From the NCBI GenBank assembly GCA_964415795.1, contig CAYQBN010000004.1:139558-203557 (forward strand): a DNA stretch of 64,000 nucleotides, read 5' to 3'. This stretch comes from CALITV01 sp964415795 (GTDB lineage Bacteria > UBP6 > UBA1177 > JAKLFG01). Under the pieces are notes generated by a model. It had not been told where the DNA came from. It saw nothing but the letters and a program-made list of their open reading frames with translations, and searched no databases. The translations under genes were made by a program, and so were the position numbers. Shown in pieces: positions 1-9,849 of this stretch. Position 1 is the stretch's first letter. The number at the start of each line of letters is the position of its first letter.

Positions 1-689
1 CCTTCGGCGAGTGGCACGAGGAACCGGGTCTTCGAGAGGACCGAGGTAAGATCCGAGGAGACGACCATGAAATCGCCGATGCTGTCGTGCCCCTTGCCCG
101 CATAGAGCGAAGAGCCGCTCTTCATCGCAAAAACACCGGGGATCTCGGGGTCGGTGATGCAAGCGGCATAGGAGCCCTGCACCATCTTCTGGGCGCGGCG
201 GATCGCCTCGCGCATGAGCGATACGCGGTCCAGAGATCCCTTGGCAGTGGCCAAAAGCGCCGCGTAGTGATGTTCGACGAGGTGAACGAGCATCTCGCCG
301 TCGTTATCCGAGACGACCGCATGGCCGTGCGCAAGGAGGAATTCCTTGAGCGAATCGGTGTTCGAGATGTTGCCGTTGTGCGCACCGACGAGATGCACGC
401 GGCAGGAGACCTCGTGCGGTTGTGCATTGTGATCGGTCACCGAGCCGTAGGTCGCCCAGCGTACCTGCCCGATGAAGCGGCGACCGCCGAGTTTGTCTAT
501 TTCGAGCTTTTCGATGACGCGCGAGGGAGCGCCCACCTTCTTGCGAAGCGTCACCGTCCCGTCGGCAGCGATGAAGGCGCCGCCGGTCGAATCGTAGCCG
601 CGATATTCAAGTTTACGGAGCAGTTCGGCGGCTTCTCCGCCCAGAAACTCGGTCTCGTTCCCGTAGATTATCGAAACGACGCCACACAT
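1..689 (-). CDS. glmS: Glutamine amidotransferase, GlmS-like (N-terminal part, runs off window)
   Basis: Only the first ~229 residues are inside the window; the 3' part lies to the left of base 1. The product starts MCGVV, so after Met removal a catalytic Cys is N-terminal, as in class II (Ntn) glutamine amidotransferases. The motifs LEYRGYDSTG, RWATYG and HNGNI are those of glucosamine-6-phosphate synthase, which makes GlcN-6-P from fructose-6-P and glutamine for peptidoglycan and LPS. The match is to GlmS rather than PurF (LEYRGYDS, not LQHRGQDS). The isomerase SIS domains cannot be seen. It is preceded by AGGAG just after the pepP-like stop 13 bases upstream, so the two genes are probably co-transcribed. 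A GlmS paralogue acting on another sugar is not excluded. Confidence 0.8.
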   Translation of the reverse strand, partial: MCGVVSIIYGNETEFLGGEAAELLRKLEYRGYDSTGGAFIAADGTVTLRKKVGAPSRVIEKLEIDKLGGRRFIGQVRWATYGSVTDHNAQPHEVSCRVHLVGAHNGNISNTDSLKEFLLAHGHAVVSDNDGEMLVHLVEHHYAALLATAKGSLDRVSLMREAIRRAQKMVQGSYAACITDPEIPGVFAMKSGSSLYAGKGHDSIGDFMVVSSDLTSVLSKTRFLVPLAE

Positions 690-702
690 TTTTTCTGTCT
701 CC

Positions 703-2478
703 TCAGATAGCCCGTGTCTTAGTGCCAAGCCATTGCCGCTCTTCCTCGGTAAGATGCGGCGACAAGGTCTCGTACACCGTTCGGTGGTAGGTATTGAGCC
801 ACTCCTTTTCAGCAGGAGCAAGAAGCGTTTCATCCACGAGAGAAAGGTCTATGGGACAGAGGGTCAGCGTCTCGAACGAGAGCCATCTTATCCCTTCGTT
901 TTCGCCTGCCTCTCGGACAAGAACCAAATTCTCGATGCGGATACCATACTCTCCTTCCCGATAGTAACCGGGCTCGTTCGAGAGTATCATCCCCGGCTCG
1001 AGTTTCGTTTCGTTCACGCGCGGGCTGATACTTTGCGGCCCCTCATGGACGCTGAGATACGCGCCGATGCCGTGACCGGTGCCATGGCCGTAGTTGAGCC
1101 GGTCGTCCCAGAGGGCGCGCCGCGCGAACGGGTCGAGGAACATGCCGGCGGTCCCGGCCGGGAACTGCGCCGTCGCCACCCCGATGTGCCCCTTGAGCAC
1201 GAGCGTAAAATGCCGCTTCATCGCCGCGGTCGGTTCGCCGACGGCGACGGTGCGGGTGATGTCGGTCGTTCCGTCGAGGTACTGCCCGCCCGAGTCAACG
1301 AGGAGGAGTCCCTTGCGCTCGATCTCGACATCGCTCTCTATCGTGGCGCTGTAGTGGACGATCGCCCCGTGCGGGCCATAGCCTACGATCGGTTCGAACG
1401 ACGGCCCAACATAGCGCTCCCCCATCCGGCGGAACTCCTCGAGTTTCACCGCCGCCGAGATCTCGGTCACCCGCATCGCGGTGAGCGCGGCCTCGAGCCA
1501 GCGGAAAAACCGCGCCATCGCGACACCGTCGCGAACGAGTGCCGCCCGCATGCCGGCTATTTCGACCGAGTTCTTCACCGCCTTGAGCGGCAACGGCAGA
1601 ACCGGTCCTTCGATGGCCTGCGCCTTCTTCCCGAGCGCCGCGAAAAGATGGTGTCCGGTGCGATCGGGGTCGAGATAAACGCGAGTCTTGCGTATTTTCC
1701 TCATGAACTTCTCGATATCGCCATAGCGCTTGAGCATCACCCCGTCGGCGGCGAGCGATTTTTTCACCTTGCGGTCGACCTTCGCCGGATCGACGAAGAG
1801 ATAGGCCTCGTTTTGCGACACCGCCGCATAGGCGATGACGACCGGGTTGCACTTGACATCGCTCCCCCGGATGTTGAAGAGCCACGCGATGTCGTCGAGC
1901 GTCGAGACGATGTGCCAATCGGCACCCTTTTCGGCCATCTTCGCCCTTACCCGCGCCAACTTGGAAGCGCGGCTTTCTCCGGCAAACGACTCGTCATGGA
2001 GCATGACCTGCCCATCAGGAAGCGGCGGACGATCGCTCCAGAGCGGCGCCACAAAATCCCCGATGTTGGTGATCGATGCCTTTCTCGCCGTAAGCGCCTT
2101 CTCAAGTCCCCGCACTGCGCTCACCGAAAAGAGCGCGGCATCAATACCGATCTGTGCCCCATCGGGAATGTTGTCGGCAAGCCATGCGGTATGAGTCGGT
2201 GTTTCGGGGAGCCCCATCTTGAACAGAGTGATGCCGGAACCCGCAAGTTGCTGTTCCGCCTGAATGAAATAGCGCGAATCGGTCCAGAGACCGGCCTTAT
2301 CCATCGTGATGACGAGCGTTCCCGCCGAACCGGTGAATCCCGAGAGCCACGCCCGCGTCTGCCAGTGGGCAGCGACATATTCCGACTGGTGCGGATCGGT
2401 CGAGGGCACGATGACGGCCGCCAGTCCCTGCGTCCGCATCCGTTCCCTCACCGCGGCGATCTTTTCAACAACCTGCAT
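703..2478 (-). CDS. Xaa-Pro aminopeptidase, M24B family, three-domain type
   Basis: Protein of 591 residues that removes N-terminal residues preceding proline; cytoplasmic and di-metal dependent. Two creatinase-like N-terminal domains (about 1-300; FTGSAGT and LWTDSRYFIQA are typical) precede a pita-bread catalytic domain. Metal ligands are visible: Asp in LLVDSGG, Asp in GTTDITRT, His in GHGTGHGIG, Glu in SNEPGYY and Glu in IRIENLV. The length fits the ~600-residue eukaryote/anaerobe-type aminopeptidase P (XPNPEP1-like) rather than the 440-residue E. coli PepP. GGAGGG lies five bases before the ATG. The glmS-like gene follows after 13 bases. Long reading frames on the opposite strand here are only codon-bias shadows. 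Confidence 0.93.
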   Translation of the reverse strand: MQVVEKIAAVRERMRTQGLAAVIVPSTDPHQSEYVAAHWQTRAWLSGFTGSAGTLVITMDKAGLWTDSRYFIQAEQQLAGSGITLFKMGLPETPTHTAWLADNIPDGAQIGIDAALFSVSAVRGLEKALTARKASITNIGDFVAPLWSDRPPLPDGQVMLHDESFAGESRASKLARVRAKMAEKGADWHIVSTLDDIAWLFNIRGSDVKCNPVVIAYAAVSQNEAYLFVDPAKVDRKVKKSLAADGVMLKRYGDIEKFMRKIRKTRVYLDPDRTGHHLFAALGKKAQAIEGPVLPLPLKAVKNSVEIAGMRAALVRDGVAMARFFRWLEAALTAMRVTEISAAVKLEEFRRMGERYVGPSFEPIVGYGPHGAIVHYSATIESDVEIERKGLLLVDSGGQYLDGTTDITRTVAVGEPTAAMKRHFTLVLKGHIGVATAQFPAGTAGMFLDPFARRALWDDRLNYGHGTGHGIGAYLSVHEGPQSISPRVNETKLEPGMILSNEPGYYREGEYGIRIENLVLVREAGENEGIRWLSFETLTLCPIDLSLVDETLLAPAEKEWLNTYHRTVYETLSPHLTEEERQWLGTKTRAI

Positions 2479-2519
2479 AGATTCCCTCCGTTGGGTCGAT
2501 GATGAACATCAAACAGGTG

Positions 2520-2548
2520 ACTTTAGTGTTATTTTTCCGAAATAGCAA
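2520..2548 (-). promoter_or_regulatory. Predicted sigma70 promoter for the aminopeptidase gene
   Basis: TTGCTA (-35), a 17-base spacer and TAAAGT (-10) read leftwards, ending about 40 bases before the start codon. Judged by eye only. Confidence 0.4.
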
Positions 2549-2605
2549 GTTCACCAAGACAAAGCGTGCCCTGCGGAGCGGTTTCCCACAGCAAAGAAAA
2601 GTCGG

Positions 2606-2634
2606 TTGACTTCTCGCCGGTTGCCGCGTATGGT
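2606..2634 (+). promoter_or_regulatory. Predicted sigma70 promoter for surface protein A
   Basis: TTGACT, 17 bases, TATGGT, about 37 bases before the start codon. The -35 context GGTTGACTT is repeated in front of the paralogue at 5755, which supports both calls. Confidence 0.6.
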
Positions 2635-2670
2635 ATGTTTCGGTAGCTTCATTTACCGATGGAGGCAATG

Positions 2671-5600
2671 ATGACGAGGCATTTCTCGGCAAGGGTAGCT
2701 ATCCTCATGTTCCTCTTGCCCTTTGTAGCGCACGCACAACTCACCGGATTCACCGGCGATACGCTCGGCCCCGAGGTGTCGGCCTATCAGGGACGCGAGC
2801 TCAAATGGGAACAGGGAAGCCACGATTACTTCGTCATGTTCCGCTCGATGGTGGCGAACAACGACCCTTCCAACGACAACTCCGGCCAGAACCCGCAGGC
2901 CGACTCGTGCATGACCTCCAATTCGTTCACCGTTGACGGGAGCCACATGCCTCCCGACGCACTCGTCGAGGATGCCTTCCTCATCTGGATATCGAACAAC
3001 CCGACCAACAACCTCGGCAAGCCGACCGACAATCAGGTGAAACTCGATTTCACCGCCGCAGACGGCAGTTTCACCGTCTCGCGTACCGTCACCGCAAGCC
3101 GCGTCGGCTACCTTGGCGAACAGGGGAACATCGGCCAGCAGGACTTCGAATTCGAAGGAATGAAGTTTGACCGCGACGGCGATTATGCATTCGACACCGG
3201 TTATTACACCTACCGCGTCGGCATAAAGGAGTTCTTCGATGAGATTCACCAGAAGGGGCGTGAACAGGGCTACGGTCTCGACGGGCTGTCGCTCCTCGGC
3301 ACCTACACCTTCTCCGAAATGGAGTGCTACAACGACGAGATCTACTGGAGCGGCGGCGCGATGATCGTCGGCGGGTGGGCGATCGTCGTCATCTATAAGT
3401 CGGAAGAGATAACGCCGAAGATGATCTACTTCTACAATGGATTCAAGATGTACATGGATGAAGTGGCGCCCATTCCGGTCACCGGCTTCGAACTTCCCGA
3501 CACCCCCGAGGTGCGCGTATCGCTCCTCGTGAACGAGGGCGATCCCAATCTCGTTGACTTCACCTACTACACCAACCCCGAATCGCTCATGTTCAAGGGA
3601 CAACAGGCCGCCGATGTCCTCTACATCTTCAACGAGTGCAACCCGCCGATCTCTTCCGGAGGCCAGAACTATACCGAGATGTACAACTCCATCTCGAGTT
3701 TCTACGGCTGGAACGATACCACGCCGGTGTGCATCGGCGGCATTCCCCCAAACATCGATCTCAACACCATCCAGTATGCGATGGACTTCGACACCTTCAT
3801 CTTCTCCGCCGAGAACGCTCCCTTCGATCAGCACCTCCAGCGCGGCGATACCTCGTTCGAGTTCCGCGTCTCGGCGAACGCCGATGTCGTCATCACCAAC
3901 ATGATGGTGGTGAGTGTCACGACCCGCGCCTCGAAATACGACATCCCCGCCAACCCCCACACGCCGAATGGCCGCGAAAAGCACTACTGCTCCTGCGTCT
4001 CCGCGGTGAACGACGCCGTCTGCAGCGATCGGCCCTTCTATTTCACCATCAAGATACAGAACTGGGGCGATGAACTCGGCGAGGATGTCACCGTCGAGGA
4101 CCAACTGCCGCCGCAGGTGGACTACATTCCTGGCACCACCGAGATCGCGCGCGCCTTCGACGAGAACGACAAGGGAACCGACTGGACGGCGATACCCGAC
4201 GGCCCCGGCGGCACCTTCCCGCTCGCGGCGCCCTACAAGGTCGCTGATGTGCTCTCCTACTGTGACAAGATCTCCTACGAGTGTCCCGACACCGTTCTCA
4301 TCCGCTTCAAGGTCCAACCGAAGCAGGGTCTTCCGAAGAACACCGTCATCGAGAACATCGCCACCATCAACGATACGATGAATGTCCCCTACCGCACCAA
4401 CACGACCGTGCCGATCCGCCTCCGCTTCGCCGACTGCCCCTCTGCCGCCGAGTGCCCCGAACCGCCGAAGGCATCGTGCGGTGGAGAGGCGCAAAACGCG
4501 AGCGAATGCCAGACGAACGACCAGTGCGGAACCGGGAAGAAATGCGACAACGGCCACTGTGTCGCCGATCCCGACCAGTTCGCGACGGGGGTCGAGGTGG
4601 AGTTCGCTCTCGGCAAGAACAGTCCGGCGAATAGCAGCCCCATCTATATCCCCTCTCCTTCCAACGGCCTCGTCGTGGGACAGTTCACCATCATCGGGAA
4701 CCTCCCCGGCGTCTTCGGCAAGATATTCAACCTCGACAGCGTCAAGGTGAAGTTCGACCTCGCCGGACAGGCAGTACATCTCAACAACATCAAACTGGTG
4801 CACGACAAGAACGGCAACGGCGTTTGGGACAGCGGCGAACCCGAGATCGGTTCGACGAGCGGTCTTTCCAGCAACTACGCAAACTTCCTCATTCCGGTCC
4901 CCTCGCGCGCCTTCGCGGTGAACACGCTCCATTACTTCATCGTCGTCGCCGACGCCGCCTATCAAGGCGCCACCATCCCGCTCAACGCAACCTTCAAGGG
5001 AAGTATTCCCGATAACACCCATATCCTCGCAAGCGATGCGGGCGGAAACGCGACGGTGAAGAACAACAATGTGCAGTTCGCCACCTTCGCCTTCGACCCC
5101 TCGCAGAATTACTTCATCTTCACGAAAGGTCCGCACGATCCTTCGGTACTGCCGCCAGCGCAGATGACCGGGGTCATTCCGCTCCTCCAGATACGCGCCG
5201 CGGCGACCGATCAGGGGAACGCCATCCAGCGCATCTCCCTCAGAACGATCTCTGGATCGGTGGCTTTCGGCGAAGGGATCGACAAGATAACGCTCTTTCT
5301 CGACGCCGACAACAACGGAGTGGGCGACATCCCCCTTGCGACGCCATCGTTCGAGAAAGGGACGGCGCTCATTGAGATAAACCTTCCCGAACCGGTCTCG
5401 TTCACCGCGGGAGAAACCAAGTACCTCGTGCTCCATGGCGAGCTTTCTCTCGATGGTAACGAGCAGGCAACGCTTGAGATACCCCAAGCAGGGGTTACTC
5501 TCGCATCGACCTCCCACATAGCGGAACTGCCGGTCCAGAGTCGCACCTTCACTGCATCATGCGCCGTCGGCGACGAAACCTGCTCCGGCGGTGGCATCAC

Positions 5601-5736
5601 ACCTGAGGGTGAAGAAGAGGAAAGCGCGTGCGGGTGTGCCGTCGTGGCACACGATTCCCCGATGCCTGTCGGTGCTCTCGTTGCCCTCCTTCTTTGGGGA
5701 ATATCAATCATCGTTGCGCGCCGGCGTATTTCTTGA
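2671..5736 (+). CDS. Large surface protein A: DUF11-type domain, Cys-rich module and C-terminal sorting tail
   Basis: About 1021 residues with a Sec signal peptide (MTRHFSARVAILMFLLPFVAHA). The ATG at 2671 is chosen because GGAGG at 2661-2665 is correctly spaced for it; upstream in-frame ATGs at 2659 and 2668 are too close to, or upstream of, the ribosome site. After a ~430-residue N-terminal beta region comes a DUF11-like domain (YFTIKIQNWGDELGEDVTV, LPPQVDYIPGT), then a short Cys-rich module (CQTNDQCGTGKKCDNGHC), a region with a DKNGNGVWDSGEP calcium-loop-like motif, and a C-terminal tail: ACGCAVV, a hydrophobic helix, then ARRRIS. The tail has the layout of MYXO-CTERM or other C-terminal sorting signals. 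Its tandem neighbour is a paralogue. Exact function is unknown; probably a structural or adhesive envelope protein. Confidence 0.8.
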   Translation: MTRHFSARVAILMFLLPFVAHAQLTGFTGDTLGPEVSAYQGRELKWEQGSHDYFVMFRSMVANNDPSNDNSGQNPQADSCMTSNSFTVDGSHMPPDALVEDAFLIWISNNPTNNLGKPTDNQVKLDFTAADGSFTVSRTVTASRVGYLGEQGNIGQQDFEFEGMKFDRDGDYAFDTGYYTYRVGIKEFFDEIHQKGREQGYGLDGLSLLGTYTFSEMECYNDEIYWSGGAMIVGGWAIVVIYKSEEITPKMIYFYNGFKMYMDEVAPIPVTGFELPDTPEVRVSLLVNEGDPNLVDFTYYTNPESLMFKGQQAADVLYIFNECNPPISSGGQNYTEMYNSISSFYGWNDTTPVCIGGIPPNIDLNTIQYAMDFDTFIFSAENAPFDQHLQRGDTSFEFRVSANADVVITNMMVVSVTTRASKYDIPANPHTPNGREKHYCSCVSAVNDAVCSDRPFYFTIKIQNWGDELGEDVTVEDQLPPQVDYIPGTTEIARAFDENDKGTDWTAIPDGPGGTFPLAAPYKVADVLSYCDKISYECPDTVLIRFKVQPKQGLPKNTVIENIATINDTMNVPYRTNTTVPIRLRFADCPSAAECPEPPKASCGGEAQNASECQTNDQCGTGKKCDNGHCVADPDQFATGVEVEFALGKNSPANSSPIYIPSPSNGLVVGQFTIIGNLPGVFGKIFNLDSVKVKFDLAGQAVHLNNIKLVHDKNGNGVWDSGEPEIGSTSGLSSNYANFLIPVPSRAFAVNTLHYFIVVADAAYQGATIPLNATFKGSIPDNTHILASDAGGNATVKNNNVQFATFAFDPSQNYFIFTKGPHDPSVLPPAQMTGVIPLLQIRAAATDQGNAIQRISLRTISGSVAFGEGIDKITLFLDADNNGVGDIPLATPSFEKGTALIEINLPEPVSFTAGETKYLVLHGELSLDGNEQATLEIPQAGVTLASTSHIAELPVQSRTFTASCAVGDETCSGGGITPEGEEEESACGCAVVAHDSPMPVGALVALLLWGISIIVARRRIS

Positions 5737-5754
5737 TCCTCGGCATTTTTTCGG

Positions 5755-5784
5755 TTGACTTTTCATTTTTCTCTGCTCTAAAGT
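5755..5784 (+). promoter_or_regulatory. Predicted sigma70 promoter for surface protein B
   Basis: TTGACT, 18 bases, TAAAGT. The same GGTTGACTT core as in front of surface protein A suggests that both paralogues have their own similar promoters. Confidence 0.5.
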
Positions 5785-5832
5785 GTGGAAGGAGAACGGC
5801 CAAAAACCATAAAAAAGATAGAGGAGGTTCTC

Positions 5833-8800
5833 ATGGTGAGCATGCGTTTCGTGGTATTGATGCTTATGTTCTGTGTCCCGCTCTTTCTCGCAGCGCAGAT
5901 CGGCCCCAATGTCTCCGTATACAAAGGAGAGGAGCTCAAGTGGGAGGAAGGCGCTCACGACTTCTTCGTCATGTGGAAGTCGCTGGTGGCCCGCACCGAC
6001 GGATCGGTGGACACCGGCCCCAGCAATCCGCAGGCAGACTCGTGCATAGACCCCAATGTGGGAAGCACCTACACCCTGAACGAAGGCGTCATCCCTCCCA
6101 ACGCGACCGTTGAACGGGCGTTCCTCGTGTGGATGGCGGTCGTCGACCCGACGCAGCTGAGCGCACCGGTCAAGAACAGCGCCACCTTGTCGTTCCAGCA
6201 CCTTACCGAGCCGGCATTGTCGTACACGCAAGAGGTCACGGCAAGCGTCACGGGAACGCTCTCCTCGACCTCCTCGAAGGACTTCGAATTCGAAGGGATC
6301 CTCACCCAAGACCCGAGCGGCGGTCAGGACGGTATATTCACCTACCGCGTCGAGGTAACCGATTTCCTGCGCAAGATACAAGAAGACGGCAATGCGCTCG
6401 GCATGCTCGATTCGAGCTACACGCTCGTCGGCAACTACACCGTTCGCGGCGTTCCCTGTTCGGCGGCCGAGGTGTACAAGACCTCGAGCGGCCTCATGGC
6501 AGGGTGGTCGCTCATCATCATATACTCCGCAGAAGGGATCCATGCGAAAAAGATCTATGTGTACAATGGTCTCGCGGCGTACCGTTTCACCTCTGCCGAC
6601 ATCATGATCTCCGGCTTCCAGCTTCCCAACGAAGCCATCATTCGCATGACGCTTTTCGTTGGTGAAGGCGATCCTGGGCTCTACACCGCCACCAATCCCA
6701 ACATGGAAGGGCTCCAGTTACACGGCCCCATCGATCCCAATGCGCCGTGGCTTCCGCTCTTCGATGTCTGCAACCCGAATCTGGGTAGCTATGTCGAGGT
6801 CTATAACTCCATCTCGTCGGTATGGCCCGCCGGAGCGACCCAGCCGGTATGCGTTGGCGACATCAATACCAAACAGCTCGAGTACGCGATGGATGTCGAC
6901 ACCTTCCTCATCAACGCAAAGGACTATCCTTTCAGCGACCACCTGCACAAGGATGATCAGGTATTCTGGCTCAAGATCGGTGCCAATCAGGACCAAGTGT
7001 ACACCAACTTCCTCGTCCTTTCGATAGACACGAGACCCCCTTCCTTTGACATTCCCGAAGGAACCACCTTCGCGCCGAACGGCCGCGAGAAGGATCACTG
7101 CACCTGTGCACCGGCAGGAGAACCGGACCGCGTCTGCCCCGATCGTCCCTTCTACTATGTGATCCGCGTCCAGAACTGGGGCGAGAATGTCGCCGATAAT
7201 GTCACCGTACAAGACACGCTTCCCCCCGAAGTGGAATACATTCCGGGAACAACCGAGATGGCCACATCCTTCGACGGCGTGAATGGCACCAACTGGACCC
7301 CCATCTCGGACAACGGCGGGGCCTTTCCCTTGAACTCGCCCTATCAGGTATGGGCTACGGGTATGGGCTACTGCGATCCGGTCGCCCTCACCTGTCCCGA
7401 CTCGGTGCTCATTCGATTCAAAGTTCAGCCCAAAAGCGGTCTTCCCAAACACCAACTTATCAAGAACAGCGCCTACATCGCCGATGCGACCGGTATCTCC
7501 TATCAAACGAACACCTCGGTGCCGCTCACGCTTCGCATCTCCGATTCCTGCCCGCCCATCACCGAATGCCCCGAACCGCCGAAATCTCTCTGCGGTGGCG
7601 AAAGCAGTGGCAGCAGCGGATGCACGAGCAAGGAGCAGTGCGGCCCGAACCAAGACTGCATTGACGGAAAGTGCGTCGATATCTCGACCGGCGAGGTGTG
7701 CGCTACGGCGAATGTTCAATACCGTATCGGCGACCTGTCGCCTTCCAATGGAGCGTCGCGCATCATTATCCCCTCTCCCTCCACCAACCTCGTCGTCGCG
7801 CAGATAGCCCTGAACGGCACCTGCAGCGACGGTGTCCCCAAGGGGTTCCACCTCGACATGTTCCGACCGAGGTTCAACTTCGAGACCGGCGTAGCGCTCA
7901 CCAATCTTCGTCTCGTCAAGGACACCAACAACAACGGCGCCGTTGACGATGGTGAACCGGTAATCTCCTCTGTCGCCGCGCTTGATACTAACAAGTACGC
8001 CCGCTTCGTCATCGCCTCTGACCAGCGTTTCTTCGTCACCAACACCGACCATAACCTTCTCGTCGTAACCGACGCGGCATATACAGCCGCATCGATCCCG
8101 ATGAACGCCGAGTTCTGGATGAGCGTGGAAGGAAGCATCTCTTTCGTGACACCGAGTGACGAGTCGGTCACCTTGAGCGACACCCCCCTTACCTTCAATA
8201 AGTTCATGTTCGAGCCATCGACCGGTTACTTCATCTTCACCAAGGCTACGGAACCTGCCGAGCCACCCTACAACCAGATCAACAAGAGCAACACCATCTT
8301 CCACATCCGCGCAAAATCGCTCGACGGAGAGAATCAGATCCGTGACATCGACATCCGCACGGTAGGCGACTCGACCTTCTTTGGAGAAGGGATGCAGGCG
8401 ATAGACATCTACGAAGACTCCAACGGCGACGGCATCGGGGACACGCTTGCGGCCACCTCCGGGACATTCTCCACGCCCACCGACACCTATACCTTCGAAG
8501 TTGGGTCCAACCCCTACTTCACCTTCTCGAATCAGCAACAGCGGTACTACACCATCGCCGTCACCTTCTCGCTCGAAAGCGGCATGACGGCGCAGGTACA
8601 GATACCCTCGAAAGGAGTGCGCCTGAACGACACCACCAAAAAGGTCATCGAACTGCCCATCCAGTCGCGTGCCTATCAGTGCGTGAATCCCTTCTGCGAA
8701 GGCGGCAGCAGCGGCGGCGGCGGGTGCTCTTGCGCGCTCGTGGCGGATAATGAAGAAAAAGAGACGACGGTCGTTACTTTCGTCGTGAGCGTCGCCGCCG

Positions 8801-8850
8801 TTCTCGCTCTCTTCCTCCGTCACTTACGCCGGCGGCAGCATTCCCTCTGA
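5833..8850 (+). CDS. Large surface protein B, tandem paralogue of A
   Basis: About 1005 residues. The ATG at 5833 is preceded by GAGGAGG with good spacing and begins a signal peptide (MVSMRFVVLMLMFCVPLFLAA). It shares the whole plan of protein A: the mature N-terminus (VSVYKGEELKWEEGAHDFFV), VYNSISSVW with a nearby VCVGDI, NGREKDHCTC, a DUF11-like domain (YYVIRVQNWGENVADNVTV), a Cys-rich module (CTSKEQCGPNQDC), a DTNNNGAVDDGEP loop, and the tail GCSCALV, hydrophobic helix, RHLRRRQ. Divergence is clear along the whole length, so the duplication is old. Its last 27 bases overlap the end of the converging epimerase gene. No enzymatic motif is seen; an envelope structural role is inferred. Confidence 0.8.
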   Translation: MVSMRFVVLMLMFCVPLFLAAQIGPNVSVYKGEELKWEEGAHDFFVMWKSLVARTDGSVDTGPSNPQADSCIDPNVGSTYTLNEGVIPPNATVERAFLVWMAVVDPTQLSAPVKNSATLSFQHLTEPALSYTQEVTASVTGTLSSTSSKDFEFEGILTQDPSGGQDGIFTYRVEVTDFLRKIQEDGNALGMLDSSYTLVGNYTVRGVPCSAAEVYKTSSGLMAGWSLIIIYSAEGIHAKKIYVYNGLAAYRFTSADIMISGFQLPNEAIIRMTLFVGEGDPGLYTATNPNMEGLQLHGPIDPNAPWLPLFDVCNPNLGSYVEVYNSISSVWPAGATQPVCVGDINTKQLEYAMDVDTFLINAKDYPFSDHLHKDDQVFWLKIGANQDQVYTNFLVLSIDTRPPSFDIPEGTTFAPNGREKDHCTCAPAGEPDRVCPDRPFYYVIRVQNWGENVADNVTVQDTLPPEVEYIPGTTEMATSFDGVNGTNWTPISDNGGAFPLNSPYQVWATGMGYCDPVALTCPDSVLIRFKVQPKSGLPKHQLIKNSAYIADATGISYQTNTSVPLTLRISDSCPPITECPEPPKSLCGGESSGSSGCTSKEQCGPNQDCIDGKCVDISTGEVCATANVQYRIGDLSPSNGASRIIIPSPSTNLVVAQIALNGTCSDGVPKGFHLDMFRPRFNFETGVALTNLRLVKDTNNNGAVDDGEPVISSVAALDTNKYARFVIASDQRFFVTNTDHNLLVVTDAAYTAASIPMNAEFWMSVEGSISFVTPSDESVTLSDTPLTFNKFMFEPSTGYFIFTKATEPAEPPYNQINKSNTIFHIRAKSLDGENQIRDIDIRTVGDSTFFGEGMQAIDIYEDSNGDGIGDTLAATSGTFSTPTDTYTFEVGSNPYFTFSNQQQRYYTIAVTFSLESGMTAQVQIPSKGVRLNDTTKKVIELPIQSRAYQCVNPFCEGGSSGGGGCSCALVADNEEKETTVVTFVVSVAAVLALFLRHLRRRQHSL

Positions 8851-9819
8851 TCTGAAGAAGGCGATCTGATCGGCGAAGGTCTTCTCGAGCGGCGTGGGCT
8901 CGATGCCGAGTTCACGCCGCGTCTTCTCTCCACACACCTTGAGACGGCTCTTGAGGATGCGCAAAGAACCGCGCGTCACGATGGGATTCCCGCCGAAGAT
9001 ATGATACCACGCCTCGCTTCCGAGAGCGACGATGGTGAGGAACCAGTGTGGCAGTTTGAAAAACGGCTTACGGATGCCGCTCACCTTTTCGAGCATCTCC
9101 ATCATCTCCTTTACCGACAGGTGACCGCCGGTCACGAGGTAGTTCTCGCCGGTCCTCCCCTTTTCCGCCGCCGAGAGAAGCGCCCGCGCGACATCGCGGA
9201 CATCGACGAAGTCGAACCCACCGTCGGGATAGGCAGGCAATTTCTTCGAGACGAAATCAAGCACCATCTGACCGGTCTGCGAGGGCTTGAAATCGTAGGG
9301 ACCGACGACACCGACCGGTGAGACGATGACCGCATCGAGTCCGTTGCGAACCTCCCTGACGACCTCGAGCGCCGCGGTCGCCTTCGTGACACCGTACTCT
9401 ATCATCGCCTTATCGGGGTTGAACCCGTCCTCTTCGCGCACCGGTCGTCCGCACTGCAGGTCACCGATCGCCTCGATCGAGGCGACATGGACGAGCCGCC
9501 GCACCTTGGCTTCGCGACAAGCACGCAGGACATTGAGCGTTCCCTCGTGGTTGACCCGATGCAACTCGGGAAATATGCCCGGCACGATGCTGATGAGCGC
9601 CGCGCAGTGAAAGACGACATCGGCTCCTTGGAATATCGGAACGAGCGTCCGGTAGTCGCAGATGTCGGCACAGACCCGCTTGACCGGCAGGCCCGCGAGC
9701 GAACGCGGATTTCTGTTCGCATGGAGCATGGCAACGGTCTTGTCCGCCTTTCCCTGTTCGACAAGCATCCTGATAAGCGTGTTACCGATGTGTCCAGAAG
9801 CGCCGGTGACGACATACAT
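8824..9819 (-). CDS. NAD(P)-dependent epimerase/dehydratase (extended SDR)
   Basis: 331 residues. The Rossmann motif TGASGHIG is at the N-terminus; VHVASIEAIG supplies the catalytic Ser, and YGVTK supplies the Tyr and Lys. The closest style is the dihydroflavonol-4-reductase / 3-beta-HSD-like group of extended short-chain dehydrogenases, acting on a sugar nucleotide, sterol-like or acyl substrate that cannot be told from sequence. AAAGGAGAA precedes the ATG. It is the last gene of the rpoN-ftsK operon, 30 bases after ftsK, and converges with surface protein B with a 27-base overlap of the coding ends. Confidence 0.85.
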   Translation of the reverse strand: MYVVTGASGHIGNTLIRMLVEQGKADKTVAMLHANRNPRSLAGLPVKRVCADICDYRTLVPIFQGADVVFHCAALISIVPGIFPELHRVNHEGTLNVLRACREAKVRRLVHVASIEAIGDLQCGRPVREEDGFNPDKAMIEYGVTKATAALEVVREVRNGLDAVIVSPVGVVGPYDFKPSQTGQMVLDFVSKKLPAYPDGGFDFVDVRDVARALLSAAEKGRTGENYLVTGGHLSVKEMMEMLEKVSGIRKPFFKLPHWFLTIVALGSEAWYHIFGGNPIVTRGSLRILKSRLKVCGEKTRRELGIEPTPLEKTFADQIAFFRSEGMLPPA

Positions 9820-9849
9820 AGAATGTTCTCCTTTACGAGTTGTTGACGA

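Noticed and set aside
733..2502. 589-codon open frame on the strand opposite to the aminopeptidase
   Set aside because: Shadow of codon bias: no start signal of its own, Arg-rich product, no family motif, while the minus-strand frame has complete M24 motifs.
2653..5517. 954-codon open frame antisense to surface protein A
   Set aside because: Low-complexity Val/Gly/Arg/Glu product without domain; the + strand has promoter, ribosome site, signal peptide and a paralogue.
6718..8823. 701-codon open frame antisense to surface protein B
   Set aside because: Same type of shadow as for protein A; no conserved similarity between the two antisense products beyond that forced by the real genes.
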